Source: Billgrantia antri (GTDB lineage: Bacteria; Pseudomonadota; Gammaproteobacteria; Pseudomonadales; Halomonadaceae). Taken from it: a stretch of DNA of 64,000 bases. The DNA lies in NCBI RefSeq assembly GCF_019430905.1, contig NZ_JAHYCA010000007.1, positions 248,001 through 312,000 of the forward strand, given 5' to 3'. The position numbers were made by a program, and so were the translations under genes. Of the stretch, positions 27,165 to 46,560 are shown piece after piece; the stretch's first letter is position 1, and every line of letters starts with the position of its first letter. The notes beneath the pieces are model-generated. The model made no database searches. It was not told the origin of the DNA and saw nothing but the letters and a program-made list of their open reading frames with translations.

Positions 27165-27794
27165 ATGGCTAAAGAACCCCAGACCCCGCTTGACGACGAG
27201 CTGGAACGGCGCGAGGAAGAGGCTCGGCCGGAGCCGGTGGAAGGCGAACTGGACGATGCGGTTGGCGTCGGGGAGGATGCCTCCGCCCCCTCCGAGGAAC
27301 CGACGGCGGTGAGCGACAACCCCGAGGCCGACATGCTGGCCGCCCAGGTCGAAGAGCTGGAGCAGAGCCTGGTCGAGGCCAAGGACCAGGCGCTGCGTGC
27401 TGCCGCCGAGGCACAGAACGTGCGTCGCCGGGCTGAACAGGAGGCCGAGAAGGCGCGCAAGTTCGCCCTGGAGCGCTTCGTCAAGGAGCTGCTGCCGGTG
27501 GTCGACAGCCTGGAGAAGGCGCTCGAGGCCATGGGCGAGGACGCCAGCGAGGCGCACCGCGAGGGTGTGGCCATGACGCTGAAGATGCAGCAGGACGTGC
27601 TGGGCAAGTTCGGCGTCGAGATGCTCGATCCCGCCGGCGAGCCGTTCGACCCGCAGTATCACGAGGCGATGGCCATGGTGCCCAACCCCGAGCTCGAGCC
27701 CAACAGTGTGATGGAAGTGGTGCAGAAGGGCTACACGCTCAACGGGCGCCTGGTGCGTCCGGCCATGGTCGTCGTCAGTCAGGCGGCTGGCTGA
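27165..27794 (+). CDS. grpE: Nucleotide exchange factor GrpE
   Basis: Releases ADP from DnaK. 209 residues from ATG 27165, with CAGGAGA upstream; the earlier in-frame ATG at 27126 would add 13 unlike residues. The first 60 residues are acidic and low-complexity; then comes the long helix ([38 protein letters not shown]) and the C-terminal beta domain with [22 protein letters not shown]. It is the first gene of grpE-dnaK-dnaJ and follows a sigma-32 promoter. Confidence 0.96.
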   Translation: MAKEPQTPLDDELERREEEARPEPVEGELDDAVGVGEDASAPSEEPTAVSDNPEADMLAAQVEELEQSLVEAKDQALRAAAEAQNVRRRAEQEAEKARKFALERFVKELLPVVDSLEKALEAMGEDASEAHREGVAMTLKMQQDVLGKFGVEMLDPAGEPFDPQYHEAMAMVPNPELEPNSVMEVVQKGYTLNGRLVRPAMVVVSQAAG

Positions 27795-27820
27795 GCCGAA
27801 CATGAAAACGGGGGTGGGGC

Positions 27821-27848
27821 TTGAAAAGCGAGTTCACGCCCCCCAGAT
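27821..27848 (+). promoter_or_regulatory. Second sigma-32 promoter, ahead of dnaK
   Basis: CTTGAAA (27821-27827), a 13-base spacer and CCCCAGAT (27841-27848) lie in the 120-base grpE-dnaK gap. The -35 is perfect and the -10 differs at one position. It would give dnaK and dnaJ extra heat-inducible transcription over grpE. Confidence 0.8.
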
Positions 27849-27914
27849 AGTCGTCAACCGCGGCAGACGCCGCTGAGATGGATTCAAGGCAAACGAATTT
27901 TTCGAGGATTTCCT

Positions 27915-29846
<1,932 letters not shown>

Positions 29847-29951
29847 TCGCCAAGGCGATGCCACGGACGACGGTAGCGCGGGGGGACGACTCCCGCGTTG
29901 CCGTTTCCGCGGATCGGGCAGAACTGCCTAGACCAGGAGGCGCATGGACCC

Positions 29952-31100
29952 ATGTCCAAACGCGATTATTACGAAGTGCTCGGCGTCGAACGCGGCGCCG
30001 ACACCAAGGACATCAAGAAGGCCTACCGACGGCTGGCACAGAAGTACCACCCGGACCGCAACCCGGACGATGATACGGCGGCCGAGCGCTTCCGCGAGGT
30101 CTCCGAGGCCTACGAGATCCTCTCCGACAGCGAGAAGCGCGCCGCCTACGACCAGTTCGGCCACGCCGGCGTAGACGGCCAGGCCGGCGGCTTCGGTGGC
30201 GGTGGCTTCGGCGGGGCCGGTGCCGGGGGCTTCAGCGACATCTTCGGCGACGTGTTTGGCGATATCTTCGGTGGTGGCGGCGCCCGGCGCAGCCCCCATG
30301 CCCCGCAGCGCGGCAGCGACCTGCGCTACAACCTCGAGCTCGACCTCGAGAGTGCGGTGGCCGGGACCACCGTCGACATTCGCGTGCCGCGCCACGTGGA
30401 GTGCGACCGCTGCGACGGCCAGGGTGCCGAGCCGGGCTCCACCAAGGAGACCTGCCCCACCTGTAACGGCCACGGCCAGGTGCGCATGCAGCAGGGCTTC
30501 TTCGCCGTGCAGCAGACCTGCCCCACCTGTCACGGCAGCGGCGTGCACATCAAGGTGCCGTGCCACAAGTGTCACGGCGAGGGCCGCATGCGCGAGACCC
30601 GCACCCTGTCGGTGAAGATCCCGGCCGGGGTGGACAGCGGCGATCGCATTCGCTTGAACGGAGAGGGCGAGTCCGGCATCAACGGCGGCCCGCCCGGCGA
30701 TCTCTACGTCCAGGTGGCGATCAAGCCGCACCGTATCTTCCAGCGCGACGGCAAGCATCTGCAGTGCGAGGTGCCGATCAACTTCGTCGACGCCGCGCTT
30801 GGCGGCGAACTCGAGGTGCCGACGCTGGACGGCCGGGTCAAGCTCAAGATCCCGCCCGAGACCCAGACCGGCAAGCTCTTCCGCCTGCGCGGCAAGGGCG
30901 TCAAGCCGGTACGCGGCGGCCCGCCGGGCGACCTGCTGTGCAAGGTCGTCATCGAGACCCCGGTCAACCTCAACGAGGACCAGAAGGAGCTGCTGCGCCA
31001 GCTGCAGGAAAGCCTCGACGGCAGCAACAGCCGCCACTCGCCGAAGAAGACCAGTTTCTTCGACGGCGTGAAGAAGTTCTTCGAGGACATGAAGCCGTAG
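29952..31100 (+). CDS. dnaJ: Co-chaperone DnaJ (Hsp40)
   Basis: Delivers clients to DnaK and stimulates its ATPase. 382 residues from ATG 29952, with AGGAGG about ten bases before it; the ATG at 29944 is out of frame. Class A layout: J domain with HPD ([12 protein letters not shown]), Gly/Phe-rich linker about 75-105, and four zinc repeats [24 protein letters not shown] and CHKCHGEG, then the C-terminal peptide-binding domains. A hairpin with a T-rich tail follows. Confidence 0.97.
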   Translation: MSKRDYYEVLGVERGADTKDIKKAYRRLAQKYHPDRNPDDDTAAERFREVSEAYEILSDSEKRAAYDQFGHAGVDGQAGGFGGGGFGGAGAGGFSDIFGDVFGDIFGGGGARRSPHAPQRGSDLRYNLELDLESAVAGTTVDIRVPRHVECDRCDGQGAEPGSTKETCPTCNGHGQVRMQQGFFAVQQTCPTCHGSGVHIKVPCHKCHGEGRMRETRTLSVKIPAGVDSGDRIRLNGEGESGINGGPPGDLYVQVAIKPHRIFQRDGKHLQCEVPINFVDAALGGELEVPTLDGRVKLKIPPETQTGKLFRLRGKGVKPVRGGPPGDLLCKVVIETPVNLNEDQKELLRQLQESLDGSNSRHSPKKTSFFDGVKKFFEDMKP

Positions 31101-31120
31101 TCTCCCTTGCACCTCGTTGG

Positions 31121-31155
31121 CCCCCGTTGCTCTTGGCATCGGGGGTTTCTGCTTT
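31121..31155 (+). terminator. Intrinsic terminator of the grpE-dnaK-dnaJ operon
   Basis: CCCCCG (31121-31126) with CGGGGG (31140-31145), extended inside by TGC/GCA across one mismatch, then TTTCTGCTTT. Begins 20 bases after the dnaJ stop. Confidence 0.75.
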
Positions 31156-31281
31156 ATGGCAGCGGAGCATTGACCTGCCGGCTCGAACCTCCCGTTTCGT
31201 TTGACGCTGTGCCGCGGGTCTGGCGCTGACCCGCTCCGGCGTCTTAGTCTGTTAACTTCAATGCGAAGGGAGATCGTTGTT

Positions 31282-31563
31282 ATGCCGATGTCGCGGGCCG
31301 AGATCACTACCGAATCCGGGGCGAGGTTGATGAACCGGTTGTGCAAGCACTGGACGCACAAGCTGGAGGTGGAGCAGGGCGAGGAGGAGAGCCGCGTGGC
31401 GTTCGAGGACGGCTCCTGCGTGATGCGCGTCGAGCCGGGCAAGCTGCTGGTTGCCATCGAGGCGCTGGACGAGGAGGTGCTCGATCAGCTCGAAGGCGTG
31501 GTGGACGCTCACCTGCAGCGCATGGCGGGCGACGAGGAGCTGGCCATCGTCTGGGAAAATTGA
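31282..31563 (+). CDS. DUF2218 family protein
   Basis: 93-residue cytosolic protein of the DUF2218 family (PF09981), function unknown; members are often near iron-uptake genes, which are not seen here. Family-like marks: ITTESGARLMNRLCKHWTHKLEVE, a central FEDGSCVMRVEPGKLLVAIEA and a C-terminal VVDAHLQRMAGDEELAIVW. I chose ATG 31282 because GGGAGA lies eight bases before it; the frame is open from 31201. Its stop overlaps the likely TTG start of the transporter gene (TTGA). Confidence 0.78.
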   Translation: MPMSRAEITTESGARLMNRLCKHWTHKLEVEQGEEESRVAFEDGSCVMRVEPGKLLVAIEALDEEVLDQLEGVVDAHLQRMAGDEELAIVWEN

Positions 31564-32464
31564 GCGCGCCATCTGCGCCGCGCCTCGCCCACCTGGGCAT
31601 GCTGCTGTGGGCGCTGCTGGTGGGGCTGTCGTTTCCCGCCGTGGGGTTGATGAGCGAGCTGCCTCCGCTGTCGCTCACCGCGCTGCGCTTCGCCATCGCC
31701 TGTGCCGGGCTGTGGTGGCTGGCGCGGCGCTCGGCCGACTTCCTCCCGCCCTGGCGGGTGGTGCCGCTCTATACGCTGATGGGGCTGTGCCTGGCCGGCT
31801 TCTTTGGCGCCATGTTCTGGGCCGCCCACCACGCAACCGCACTCTCCATGGCTACCCTCTACGTCACCGTGCCGCTGCTGGCCTACCTGCTGGGGCTCGG
31901 CTTTCGCGTCGAGCGGTCGGGCTGGCGGCTGCCCGCCATTCTCGCGCTGGGCGCGACGGGTGCCCTGGGACTCGCCTTTGCCGAGGCGCGCAGTCACGGC
32001 GAAGCCATGCAACTGGGCATCGGCGAAGCGGTGTTCTTCCTCGGCTGCGTGTCGTCGGCGCTCTACCCGGTGCTGAGCAAGTGGGGGCTGGCCCGCGAGT
32101 GGCTGCCCGGCTCGGCGGCGGTACGCACCTTCTGGAGCCTGGGCCTGGGCGGACTCGCCATCGGCCTACTGGGTCTCGCCATCGAGCCCGCTGGCGAGCT
32201 TGCTAGCATGCGCTGGCAGGACCTGGCCCTGGTGATCTACCTCGGGCTCTTCTCCAGCGCGCTCACCTTCTGGCTGATGCAGCGTGCCACCTCGGTGCTC
32301 ACGCCTGGCGCCGTGACCGCCTACGGCTACATGGTGCCCTTCGTTTCCATGCTGCTGCTGTTCGCCACGGCGCCGGAGCAGATCGGCTGGCACTGGCTGC
32401 CGGGCAGTGCGCTGGTGCTCGTCGCCATCGGCCTGCTGCTGCGTCAGGACGGCAAGGACGCCCG

Positions 32465-32468
<4 letters not shown>
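31560..32468 (+). CDS. EamA/DMT-family transporter
   Basis: About ten hydrophobic helices in two EamA repeats, characteristic of the drug/metabolite transporter superfamily; the substrate cannot be told. The start is uncertain: TTG 31560 overlaps the upstream stop and is preceded by GGGAAAA, giving 302 residues; ATG 31599 would give 289 and still keep the first helix. Family marks include LSLTALRFAIACAGLWWLA in helix 2, ATLYVTVPLLAYLLGLGF, and the second-repeat LVIYLGLFSSALTFWLMQRA with the typical AxxxxxxPVxAxxxG-like end. Convergent with the next gene; the two stop codons overlap in one TTAA. Confidence 0.85.
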
Positions 32469-35371
<2,903 letters not shown>

Positions 35372-35409
35372 GCACAGGGCAAGCCGCGCTACGCGTCGTG
35401 AGGGGCGCC

Positions 35410-35497
35410 GGGGACAGGTTGAAGAGGAGGTCATTTGCCATGGATGGCAAATGTAGCGCCCAGGGACGGGTTTACAGCGCCTCCTCGCAAACCTGTC
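35410..35497. repeat. Structured intergenic repeat element
   Basis: An 88-base element with nested symmetry: outer arms GGGACAGGTT and AACCTGTC, next arms GAGGAGG and CCTCCTC, and a central perfect palindrome with arms CATTTGCCAT / ATGGCAAATG (35432-35441 and 35444-35453). It also contains AGCGCCCAGGGACGGGTTTACAGC, a phrase I associate with interspersed repeats in halomonads and related marine gammaproteobacteria, from memory only. No coding potential. I saw one copy in this window. The rest of 35372-35785 holds the carA leader. Confidence 0.6.
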
Positions 35498-35663
35498 GAC
35501 GGGGTAGCCCCGAGGACATCGCTAACTGCTCTGGGCTGCCCGATTGGGGTAGCCGCTGAGTGCCATTTCTTGTAACATCTCCAAAATTTTGGCCGGGCGC
35601 CTGAAATACAGCAGTCCAACTGCGCGCTTGTTGCGTGGCCAGCCCCGAGCAAACAGAGACAAC

Positions 35664-35707
35664 AAGCGGGATGAAACCGGTTCCTATCGGCTTCGTCCCG
35701 CTTTTTT
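35664..35707 (+). terminator. Attenuator-like terminator in the carA leader
   Basis: A long stem: AAGCGGGA (35664-35671) with TCCCGCTT (35696-35703), extended inside by GAA/TTC and CCG/CGG, then a six-T run. It lies 79 bases before the carA start with no gene upstream to terminate. A reading frame starting ATG 35671 ([15 protein letters not shown]...) runs through the hairpin and its U-run, as in pyrBI-type UTP-sensing attenuation, but it does not stop before carA and overlaps it in another frame. Confidence 0.6.
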
Positions 35708-35785
35708 ACGAGCCGAATCTGTCGCCTGACGATAGCCGCCGAGCCTGCGCCCCTCAGGCTCGCCTCAGCATGGGAGGACCTTGTC

Positions 35786-36946
35786 TTGAACAGCCCCGCA
35801 TTGAACAGACCCGCGATATTGGCCCTGGAAGACGGCAGTGTGTTTCATGGCACCGCCATCGGCGCCGATGGGCAGACCAGCGGCGAGGTGGTGTTCAATA
35901 CGGCCATGACCGGCTATCAGGAGATCCTCACCGATCTTTCCTACACCCGACAGATCGTGACCCTGACCTACCCGCATATCGGCAACACCGGGGTCAACGC
36001 CGAGGACGTTGAGTCGGGCTCGATCGCCGCCGCCGGCCTGGTGATACGCGACTTGCCGCTCGTTGCCAGCAACTTCCGCTCCGAACAGTCGCTCTCCGAC
36101 TATCTCAAGAGCCAGAACGTGCTCGGCATCGCCGATATCGACACCCGCCGCCTGACGCGCATCCTGCGTGACAAGGGTGCCCAGAACGGCGCCATCCTGG
36201 CGGGGCGGGAGGCCGAGGGCGACGACGCCGTCGAGCGTGCGCTGGCGGCGGCGCGGGCGTTCCCCGGGCTCAAGGGCATGGACCTGGCCAAGGAGGTCTC
36301 GTGCCGCGAGGCCTACGAGTGGAGCGAGGCGGAGTGGGTGCTGGGCCAGGGCAACGTCGATGCCAGCGGCAGCGAGCGCCCCTTCCACGTGGTGGTCTAC
36401 GACTACGGCGTGAAGTACAACATCCTGCGCATGCTGGCCTCGCGCGGCTGTCGCCTCAGCGTGGTACCGGCCCAGACCCCGGCCGCCGAGGTGCTGGCCA
36501 AGAACCCGGACGGCATCCTGCTGGCCAACGGCCCCGGCGACCCCGAGCCCTGCGACTACGCCATCGCCGCGATTCGCGAAATCCTCGAGACGAATGTGCC
36601 GGTGTTCGGCATCTGCCTGGGCCACCAGCTGCTGGCGCTGGCCGCCGGCGCCAGGACGGTGAAGATGAACCACGGCCACCACGGCGCCAACCACCCGGTA
36701 CAGGATCTCGACAGCGGCCACGTGATGATCACCAGCCAGAACCACGGCTTCGCCGTCGACGAGGCGAGCCTGCCGGGCAACGTACGGGCCATTCACCGCT
36801 CGCTGTTCGACGGCACGCTGCAGGGCATCGAGTTGACCGACCGTCCGGCCTTCAGCTTCCAGGGCCACCCGGAAGCGAGCCCCGGACCGCGCGACGTGTC
36901 GCCGCTGTTCGACCGCTTCGTGACGATGATGCGCGAGCGCCGCTGA
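35786..36946 (+). CDS. carA: Carbamoyl-phosphate synthase, small (glutaminase) subunit
   Basis: Hydrolyses glutamine and passes ammonia to CarB for carbamoyl phosphate, used in arginine and pyrimidine synthesis. 386 residues (E. coli 382) from TTG 35786; GGAGG lies eight bases before it and no upstream in-frame ATG fits. N-terminal [21 protein letters not shown] is typical; the class I glutaminase domain has the nucleophile in [10 protein letters not shown], and the His-Glu pair in [10 protein letters not shown]. Followed by carB after 58 bases; a leader terminator suggests attenuation. Confidence 0.96.
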   Translation: MNSPALNRPAILALEDGSVFHGTAIGADGQTSGEVVFNTAMTGYQEILTDLSYTRQIVTLTYPHIGNTGVNAEDVESGSIAAAGLVIRDLPLVASNFRSEQSLSDYLKSQNVLGIADIDTRRLTRILRDKGAQNGAILAGREAEGDDAVERALAAARAFPGLKGMDLAKEVSCREAYEWSEAEWVLGQGNVDASGSERPFHVVVYDYGVKYNILRMLASRGCRLSVVPAQTPAAEVLAKNPDGILLANGPGDPEPCDYAIAAIREILETNVPVFGICLGHQLLALAAGARTVKMNHGHHGANHPVQDLDSGHVMITSQNHGFAVDEASLPGNVRAIHRSLFDGTLQGIELTDRPAFSFQGHPEASPGPRDVSPLFDRFVTMMRERR

Positions 36947-37004
36947 GCGGCGCCGTCCTCGTCTTAATCGCCTGATTTCAACGAATCCAGCCGCGGGAAC
37001 CGAC

Positions 37005-40231
<3,227 letters not shown>

Positions 40232-40235
<4 letters not shown>

Positions 40236-40708
40236 ACAAGGTCCCGATGACCGTTGCCGGCGAGGCGCGCCTGCGCAAGGAGCTCGAGGAACTCAAGAGC
40301 GAGGCGCGCCCCAAGGTGATCGCGGCGATTGCCGAGGCCCGTGAGCACGGCGATCTCAAGGAGAACGCCGAGTATCATGCGGCGCGCGAGCAGCAGGGCT
40401 TCATCGAGGGGCGTATCCAGGAGATCGAGAGCAAGCTCTCCAATGCTCAGGTGATCGACGTGCACAAGCTGCCCCGGACCGGCAAGGTGATTTTCGGCGT
40501 CACCGTCGAGCTGCTCAATCTCGGCAACGACGAAGAGGTCTCCTACCAGATCGTTGGCGAGGACGAGGCCGACATCAAGGCCGGCAAGATCTCGGTCACT
40601 TCGCCCATTGCCCGCGCCCTGATCGGCAAGGAAGAGGGCGATGTGGTGGTGGTCAGCACGCCGGGCGGCGAGGTCGAGTACGAGATATCCAGCGTCGAGC
40701 ACCGCTGA
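40232..40708 (+). CDS. greA: Transcription elongation factor GreA
   Basis: Binds in the secondary channel of RNA polymerase and stimulates cleavage of backtracked RNA. 158 residues, same as E. coli. Start ATG 40232 inside the carB stop, with CAGGAG upstream. The N-terminal coiled coil contains [17 protein letters not shown], whose acidic tip residues carry the cleavage activity; the C-terminal domain ends [16 protein letters not shown]. Last gene of carA-carB-greA, closed by a very strong terminator. Confidence 0.97.
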
Positions 40709-40726
40709 GCGACGAGCAGCGCGCCA

Positions 40727-40763
40727 GCAAAAAGCCCGCGACAGTTTGTCGCGGGCTTTTTGC
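40727..40763. terminator. Bidirectional terminator between greA and yhbY
   Basis: A 17-bp perfect stem (GCAAAAAGCCCGCGACA and its complement) with a three-base loop; five T on both strands, so it can stop greA and the convergent yhbY transcript. Confidence 0.92.
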
Positions 40764-40816
40764 TAAGTGATGCCTCGCGGCGCGGAGCTCGAGGCTCGCC
40801 GCTGGCGCGCCAGCCC

Positions 40817-41143
40817 CTAGTGCCGGCCGTGATGGTTCTCGAAGCGCTTGACGTTGGACAACTTGGGGTTGGCCTGGGGGTTCTTGCGGTATAGCAGCGC
40901 CATCTTGCCGATGGTCTGCACGCGCTCGGCGCCGCTCGCTGTGAGCAGCTCCTCGAGCATGGCGGCGCGGTCGTCGCGTTCGGCCAAGGCCAGCTTCACC
41001 TTGATCAGCTCATGATCGGCAAGCGCGCGGTCAAGCTCGGCCAGCACGCCCTCGGAAACGCCGTTCTCCGACACCGTGACCACGGGGTTCAGGTGGTGGC
41101 CGATACTGCGGAATGCTTTCTTTTGTGCCTGTGACAAGCTCAT
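40817..41143 (-). CDS. yhbY: YhbY/CRS1-type RNA-binding protein
   Basis: Small CRM-domain protein that associates with pre-50S ribosomal particles. 108 residues (E. coli 97) from ATG 41143. Family sequence: LSQAQKKAFRSIGHHLNPVVTV, GVSEGVLAELDRALADHELIKVK and the GxxG-type loop region, then QTIGKMALLYRKNP. The C-terminal ten residues are extra and His-rich. Divergent from rlmE (164 bases between starts), a standard arrangement before ftsH. Confidence 0.93.
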   Translation of the reverse strand: MSLSQAQKKAFRSIGHHLNPVVTVSENGVSEGVLAELDRALADHELIKVKLALAERDDRAAMLEELLTASGAERVQTIGKMALLYRKNPQANPKLSNVKRFENHHGRH

Positions 41144-41307
41144 GGTATCTTGCGTCTTCCCGGTTGCGCGTAACCTGACATGGTACGGTGAAACGCGTGC
41201 CGGCGAAAGCATGGCGAGACCCGAGTCAGGTCTCGACCAGCTCCGCGTCATACCGAACCGGGCCGGCGTGCCTGTGCAGCGTTCGGCATCTTCAGTCAAG
41301 GTGATCT

Positions 41308-41964
41308 GTGGCTCGATCCACTTCCTCGTCCCGCGGTGGCAAACAGGCTGCCAGCAAGAGTTCGGCTTCCTGGCTCAAGGAGCACTTCGACGACCGCTTC
41401 GTGCAGCAGAGCTGGCAGGACGGCTATCGCAGCCGTGCCAGCTACAAGCTGCTCGCGCTCGACGAGAAAGATCGTCTGTTCAAGCCCGGCATGAGTGTGA
41501 TCGACCTGGGGGCGGCGCCGGGTGGCTGGAGCCAGGTGGCGGCGGATCGCGTGGGTCCCGAGGGGCTGGTGATCGCCTCCGATATCCTAGAGATGGATGC
41601 CCTGGCCGGCGTCGAGTTCATTCAGGGCGACTTCACCGAGGAGGTCGTGCTCGAGGCGATCCTCGCGGCCCTCGCTGAACGTCCGGTGGACCTTGTGATG
41701 TCCGACATGGCCCCCAATATGAGTGGCATGAGCGCCATCGACCAGCCCCAGGCCATGTACCTGGTGGAACTCGCCCTCGACCTGGCGCGCCAGGCGCTGC
41801 GCCCCGGTGGCCGCTTCCTGGCCAAGGTGTTCCAGGGCGAAGGTTTCGATGCCTACCTGAAGGAGCTGCGCGGCAGCTTCAACAAGGTGGTGACGCGCAA
41901 GCCGGAGGCCTCCCGCGCCCGCTCGCGCGAGGTCTACCTGCTGGCGGAAGGATTTCGCGGCTGA
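41308..41964 (+). CDS. rlmE: 23S rRNA 2'-O-methyltransferase RlmE (FtsJ)
   Basis: Methylates U2552 in the A loop of 23S rRNA. 218 residues; GTG start at 41308 after AAGG. SAM-binding [15 protein letters not shown], the catalytic Lys in RSRASYKLL, Asp in [12 protein letters not shown], Lys in [11 protein letters not shown] and Glu in [10 protein letters not shown] form the K-D-K-E set. A short basic N-terminus precedes WLKEHFDD. ftsH follows after 224 bases, a classic pairing. Confidence 0.96.
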   Translation: MARSTSSSRGGKQAASKSSASWLKEHFDDRFVQQSWQDGYRSRASYKLLALDEKDRLFKPGMSVIDLGAAPGGWSQVAADRVGPEGLVIASDILEMDALAGVEFIQGDFTEEVVLEAILAALAERPVDLVMSDMAPNMSGMSAIDQPQAMYLVELALDLARQALRPGGRFLAKVFQGEGFDAYLKELRGSFNKVVTRKPEASRARSREVYLLAEGFRG

Positions 41965-42103
41965 GCCAGCTTGCTGGCTCGGCGCTTCCCGACCGGCTGC
42001 GGCCGGTCGATAGAGACAGACTAACGACGCCATGACCGGACAGCGCGGCCCAACTGTGTCACAGTGGGGGCATGAAGGCCGGGTGGAACACGCCCTGCCC
42101 GCC

Positions 42104-42131
42104 TGTGGTCATACTGTGGTCCCTTGTGGTC
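42104..42131 (+). repeat. Three phased TGTGGTC repeats upstream of ftsH
   Basis: TGTGGTC occurs at 42104-42110, 42115-42121 and 42125-42131, spaced 11 and 10 bases, so all three would sit on one face of the helix. A nearby palindrome CTGTG-T-CACAG lies just before, at about 42053-42063. They are 58-85 bases upstream of ftsH and look like a regulatory binding array. Confidence 0.5.
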
Positions 42132-42188
42132 ACAGGGCTAGGCGTTACGGCGAGAGATGCTTGCAATGAGGGTGGTCCCTTGAACGAT

Positions 42189-44192
<2,004 letters not shown>

Positions 44193-44213
44193 CGAAGCCC
44201 CGACAAGAAGCCA

Positions 44214-44234
44214 GGCGCCCCGATGGGGCGCCTT
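44214..44234 (+). terminator. Hairpin after ftsH
   Basis: AGGCGCCCC and GGGGCGCCT around GAT, followed by TTGCTG; 21 bases after the ftsH stop. The T-run is short, so some read-through into folP is likely. Confidence 0.7.
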
Positions 44235-44279
44235 TGCTGTGGAGTCCCGAGCCCGGGCCTGCGTCACAGGATTCATGAC

Positions 44280-45146
44280 ATGACAGACAACCCCGCACCG
44301 ACCTGGCTGCCGTGTGGACGGCACCGCCTCGACCTCTCTTATCCCCGCCTCATGGGCATTCTCAATGTCACGCCCGATTCTTTCTCCGACGGTGGCCGCC
44401 ATGTGGCCGTAGACGATGCCCTGCGCCACGCCGAGCGTATGCTGGCCGAGGGGGCGGCGATCATCGATGTGGGCGGCGAGTCGACCCGCCCCGGCTCGCA
44501 GCCGGTTTCCACCCAGGAGGAACTGGACCGAGTGGCTCCGGTGGTCGAGCGTCTGGTGTGTGAGCTCGACGCTCTGGTCTCGGTGGACACCAGCAACCCC
44601 GACGTGATCCGCCAGGTCGCGGTGCTGGGCGCCGGCATGATTAACGACATACGCGCTCTGCAGCGGGAAGGTGCGCTGGAGGCGGCGTTGGGAACGGGGC
44701 TGCCGGTGTGCCTGATGCACATGCAGGGCGAGCCACGGGACATGCAGCAGGCGCCCCGCTATGATGAGCCCATCGAGGACGCCGTGCATCGCTTCCTGGC
44801 TGACCGGGTGGCGGTCTGCGAGGCTGCCGGCCTGCGCCGTGAGCGCCTGCTGCTCGACCCAGGTTTCGGCTTCGGCAAGACCGTCGAGCATAATTTGCGC
44901 TTGCTTCATCGCATGGAACGCCTGGCCGAGCTCGAGTTGCCGCTGCTCGTCGGCATGTCGCGCAAGAGCCTGATCGGCAAGGTGCTGGGCCGTCCGGTGG
45001 AGGAGCGTCTGCCCGGTGGGCTAGCGCTGGCGTCGCTGGCCGTCGAGCGCGGTGCGCGTATTTTGCGCGTTCATGATGTTGGCCCGGTCATGGATGCGGT
45101 GAACATGACCTGGGCCGTGCTAAGGGAAGGCTGCGAGCATGACTAG
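44280..45146 (+). CDS. folP: Dihydropteroate synthase
   Basis: Condenses p-aminobenzoate with the pterin pyrophosphate in folate synthesis; the sulfonamide target. 288 residues from ATG 44280, preceded by CAGGA. Signatures: [37 protein letters not shown] and [13 protein letters not shown]; the C-terminal SRKSLIG and RVHDVG blocks complete the pterin site. It overlaps glmM by eight bases; ftsH-folP-glmM is conserved order. Confidence 0.96.
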   Translation: MTDNPAPTWLPCGRHRLDLSYPRLMGILNVTPDSFSDGGRHVAVDDALRHAERMLAEGAAIIDVGGESTRPGSQPVSTQEELDRVAPVVERLVCELDALVSVDTSNPDVIRQVAVLGAGMINDIRALQREGALEAALGTGLPVCLMHMQGEPRDMQQAPRYDEPIEDAVHRFLADRVAVCEAAGLRRERLLLDPGFGFGKTVEHNLRLLHRMERLAELELPLLVGMSRKSLIGKVLGRPVEERLPGGLALASLAVERGARILRVHDVGPVMDAVNMTWAVLREGCEHD

Positions 45147-46488
45147 AAAATACTTCGGTACGGATGGCATTCGCGGAACGGTCGGGGAGTACCCCATCAC
45201 ACCGGACTTCATGCTCAAGCTGGGCTGGGCCATGGGTCGGGTCCTGGCGCGGGAGTCGGGGCGTGCCCGGGTGCTGATCGGCAAGGACACGCGCATCTCG
45301 GGCTACATGTTCGAATCGGCCCTCGAGGCGGGGCTCTCCGCTGCCGGTGTCGACGTGGCGCTGCTCGGCCCGATGCCCACGCCGGGCATTGCCTATCTCA
45401 CGCGAACCTTCCGCGCCGATGCCGGCATCGTCATCTCGGCCTCGCACAATCCCTTTGCCGACAACGGCATCAAGTTCTTTTCCACCGAGGGCACCAAGCT
45501 CGCGGATGCGCTCGAGGAGCGCATCGAGGCGGTGCTCGACGAGCCGCTGACCACGGTGGCGGCAGGCAAGCTGGGCAAGGCAATGCGGATCGACGACGCC
45601 GCTGGCCGCTACATCGAGTTCTGCAAGTCGACGATCCCCAACCGGGTCAGCCTGCATGGGCTACGCATGGTACTCGACTGCGCGCATGGCGCCACCTACC
45701 ACATCGCGCCCAGCGTCTTCCGTGAGCTGGGCGCCGAGGTCAGCCTGGTGGGGGCCAGTCCCGACGGGCTCAACATCAATCGCGAGGTGGGCTCGACTTC
45801 TCCTGCGACGCTGCGTGCTGCGGTGATCCAGCAGGGCGCCGACCTGGGGATCGCCTTCGATGGCGATGGCGACCGGGTGCTGATGGTCGATGCCGACGGG
45901 GGCGAAGTCGATGGAGACGACATCCTCTACCTGATCGCCCGCGACCGGCACGAGCGCGGTCAGCTGGTGGGCGGCGTGGTCGGCACCCTGATGACCAATT
46001 TCGGCCTGGCCATGGCGCTCGAGCAGATGGATATCCCCTTCGAACGCGTCAAGGTCGGCGATCGCTATGTGGTCGAGCGGTTGCTGGAGAACGGCTGGCA
46101 GCTCGGCGGTGAATCCTCCGGTCATATTGTTTGTGCCGATGTGCAGAGTACCGGCGACGGTATCGTCTCGGCCCTGCAGGTGCTGGCGCTCATGGTCAGC
46201 GAGGGCAAGCCGCTGAAGGCGCTGCTTGCCGGTCTCGAAAAGGTGCCCCAAGTGCTGGTCAACGTGCGCCTGACGCCGGGCAGCGATGCCTCGGTGCTGA
46301 TGGCGAGCCCGGCGGTCCAGGACGCGGTGGCGGCCGTGGAGGCGGAGCTCGGCGACGAGGGGCGCGTGCTGCTGCGCCCGTCCGGCACCGAGCCGCTGAT
46401 TCGCGTCATGGTCGAAGGGCGGGCGCACCTCGACGTCGAAGGCCTGGCGGGGCGCCTGGCCGACCAGGTCAAGGGAGAACTGGGTTGA
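45139..46488 (+). CDS. glmM: Phosphoglucosamine mutase
   Basis: Converts glucosamine-6-phosphate to glucosamine-1-phosphate for UDP-GlcNAc, cell wall and LPS. 449 residues. The phospho-acceptor is Ser102 in [12 protein letters not shown]; metal binding is DGDGDRV and the sugar loop GGESSGH; the phosphate-binding loop [12 protein letters not shown] closes the protein. Starts within folP (8-base overlap). Confidence 0.97.
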   Translation: MTRKYFGTDGIRGTVGEYPITPDFMLKLGWAMGRVLARESGRARVLIGKDTRISGYMFESALEAGLSAAGVDVALLGPMPTPGIAYLTRTFRADAGIVISASHNPFADNGIKFFSTEGTKLADALEERIEAVLDEPLTTVAAGKLGKAMRIDDAAGRYIEFCKSTIPNRVSLHGLRMVLDCAHGATYHIAPSVFRELGAEVSLVGASPDGLNINREVGSTSPATLRAAVIQQGADLGIAFDGDGDRVLMVDADGGEVDGDDILYLIARDRHERGQLVGGVVGTLMTNFGLAMALEQMDIPFERVKVGDRYVVERLLENGWQLGGESSGHIVCADVQSTGDGIVSALQVLALMVSEGKPLKALLAGLEKVPQVLVNVRLTPGSDASVLMASPAVQDAVAAVEAELGDEGRVLLRPSGTEPLIRVMVEGRAHLDVEGLAGRLADQVKGELG

Positions 46489-46560
46489 CAGCCGCGACAG
46501 CTGTTGTCTTGACTTGACGCCTCCTATACCATTTCGCTCCACTTTGAAAGAGGACGCTGC

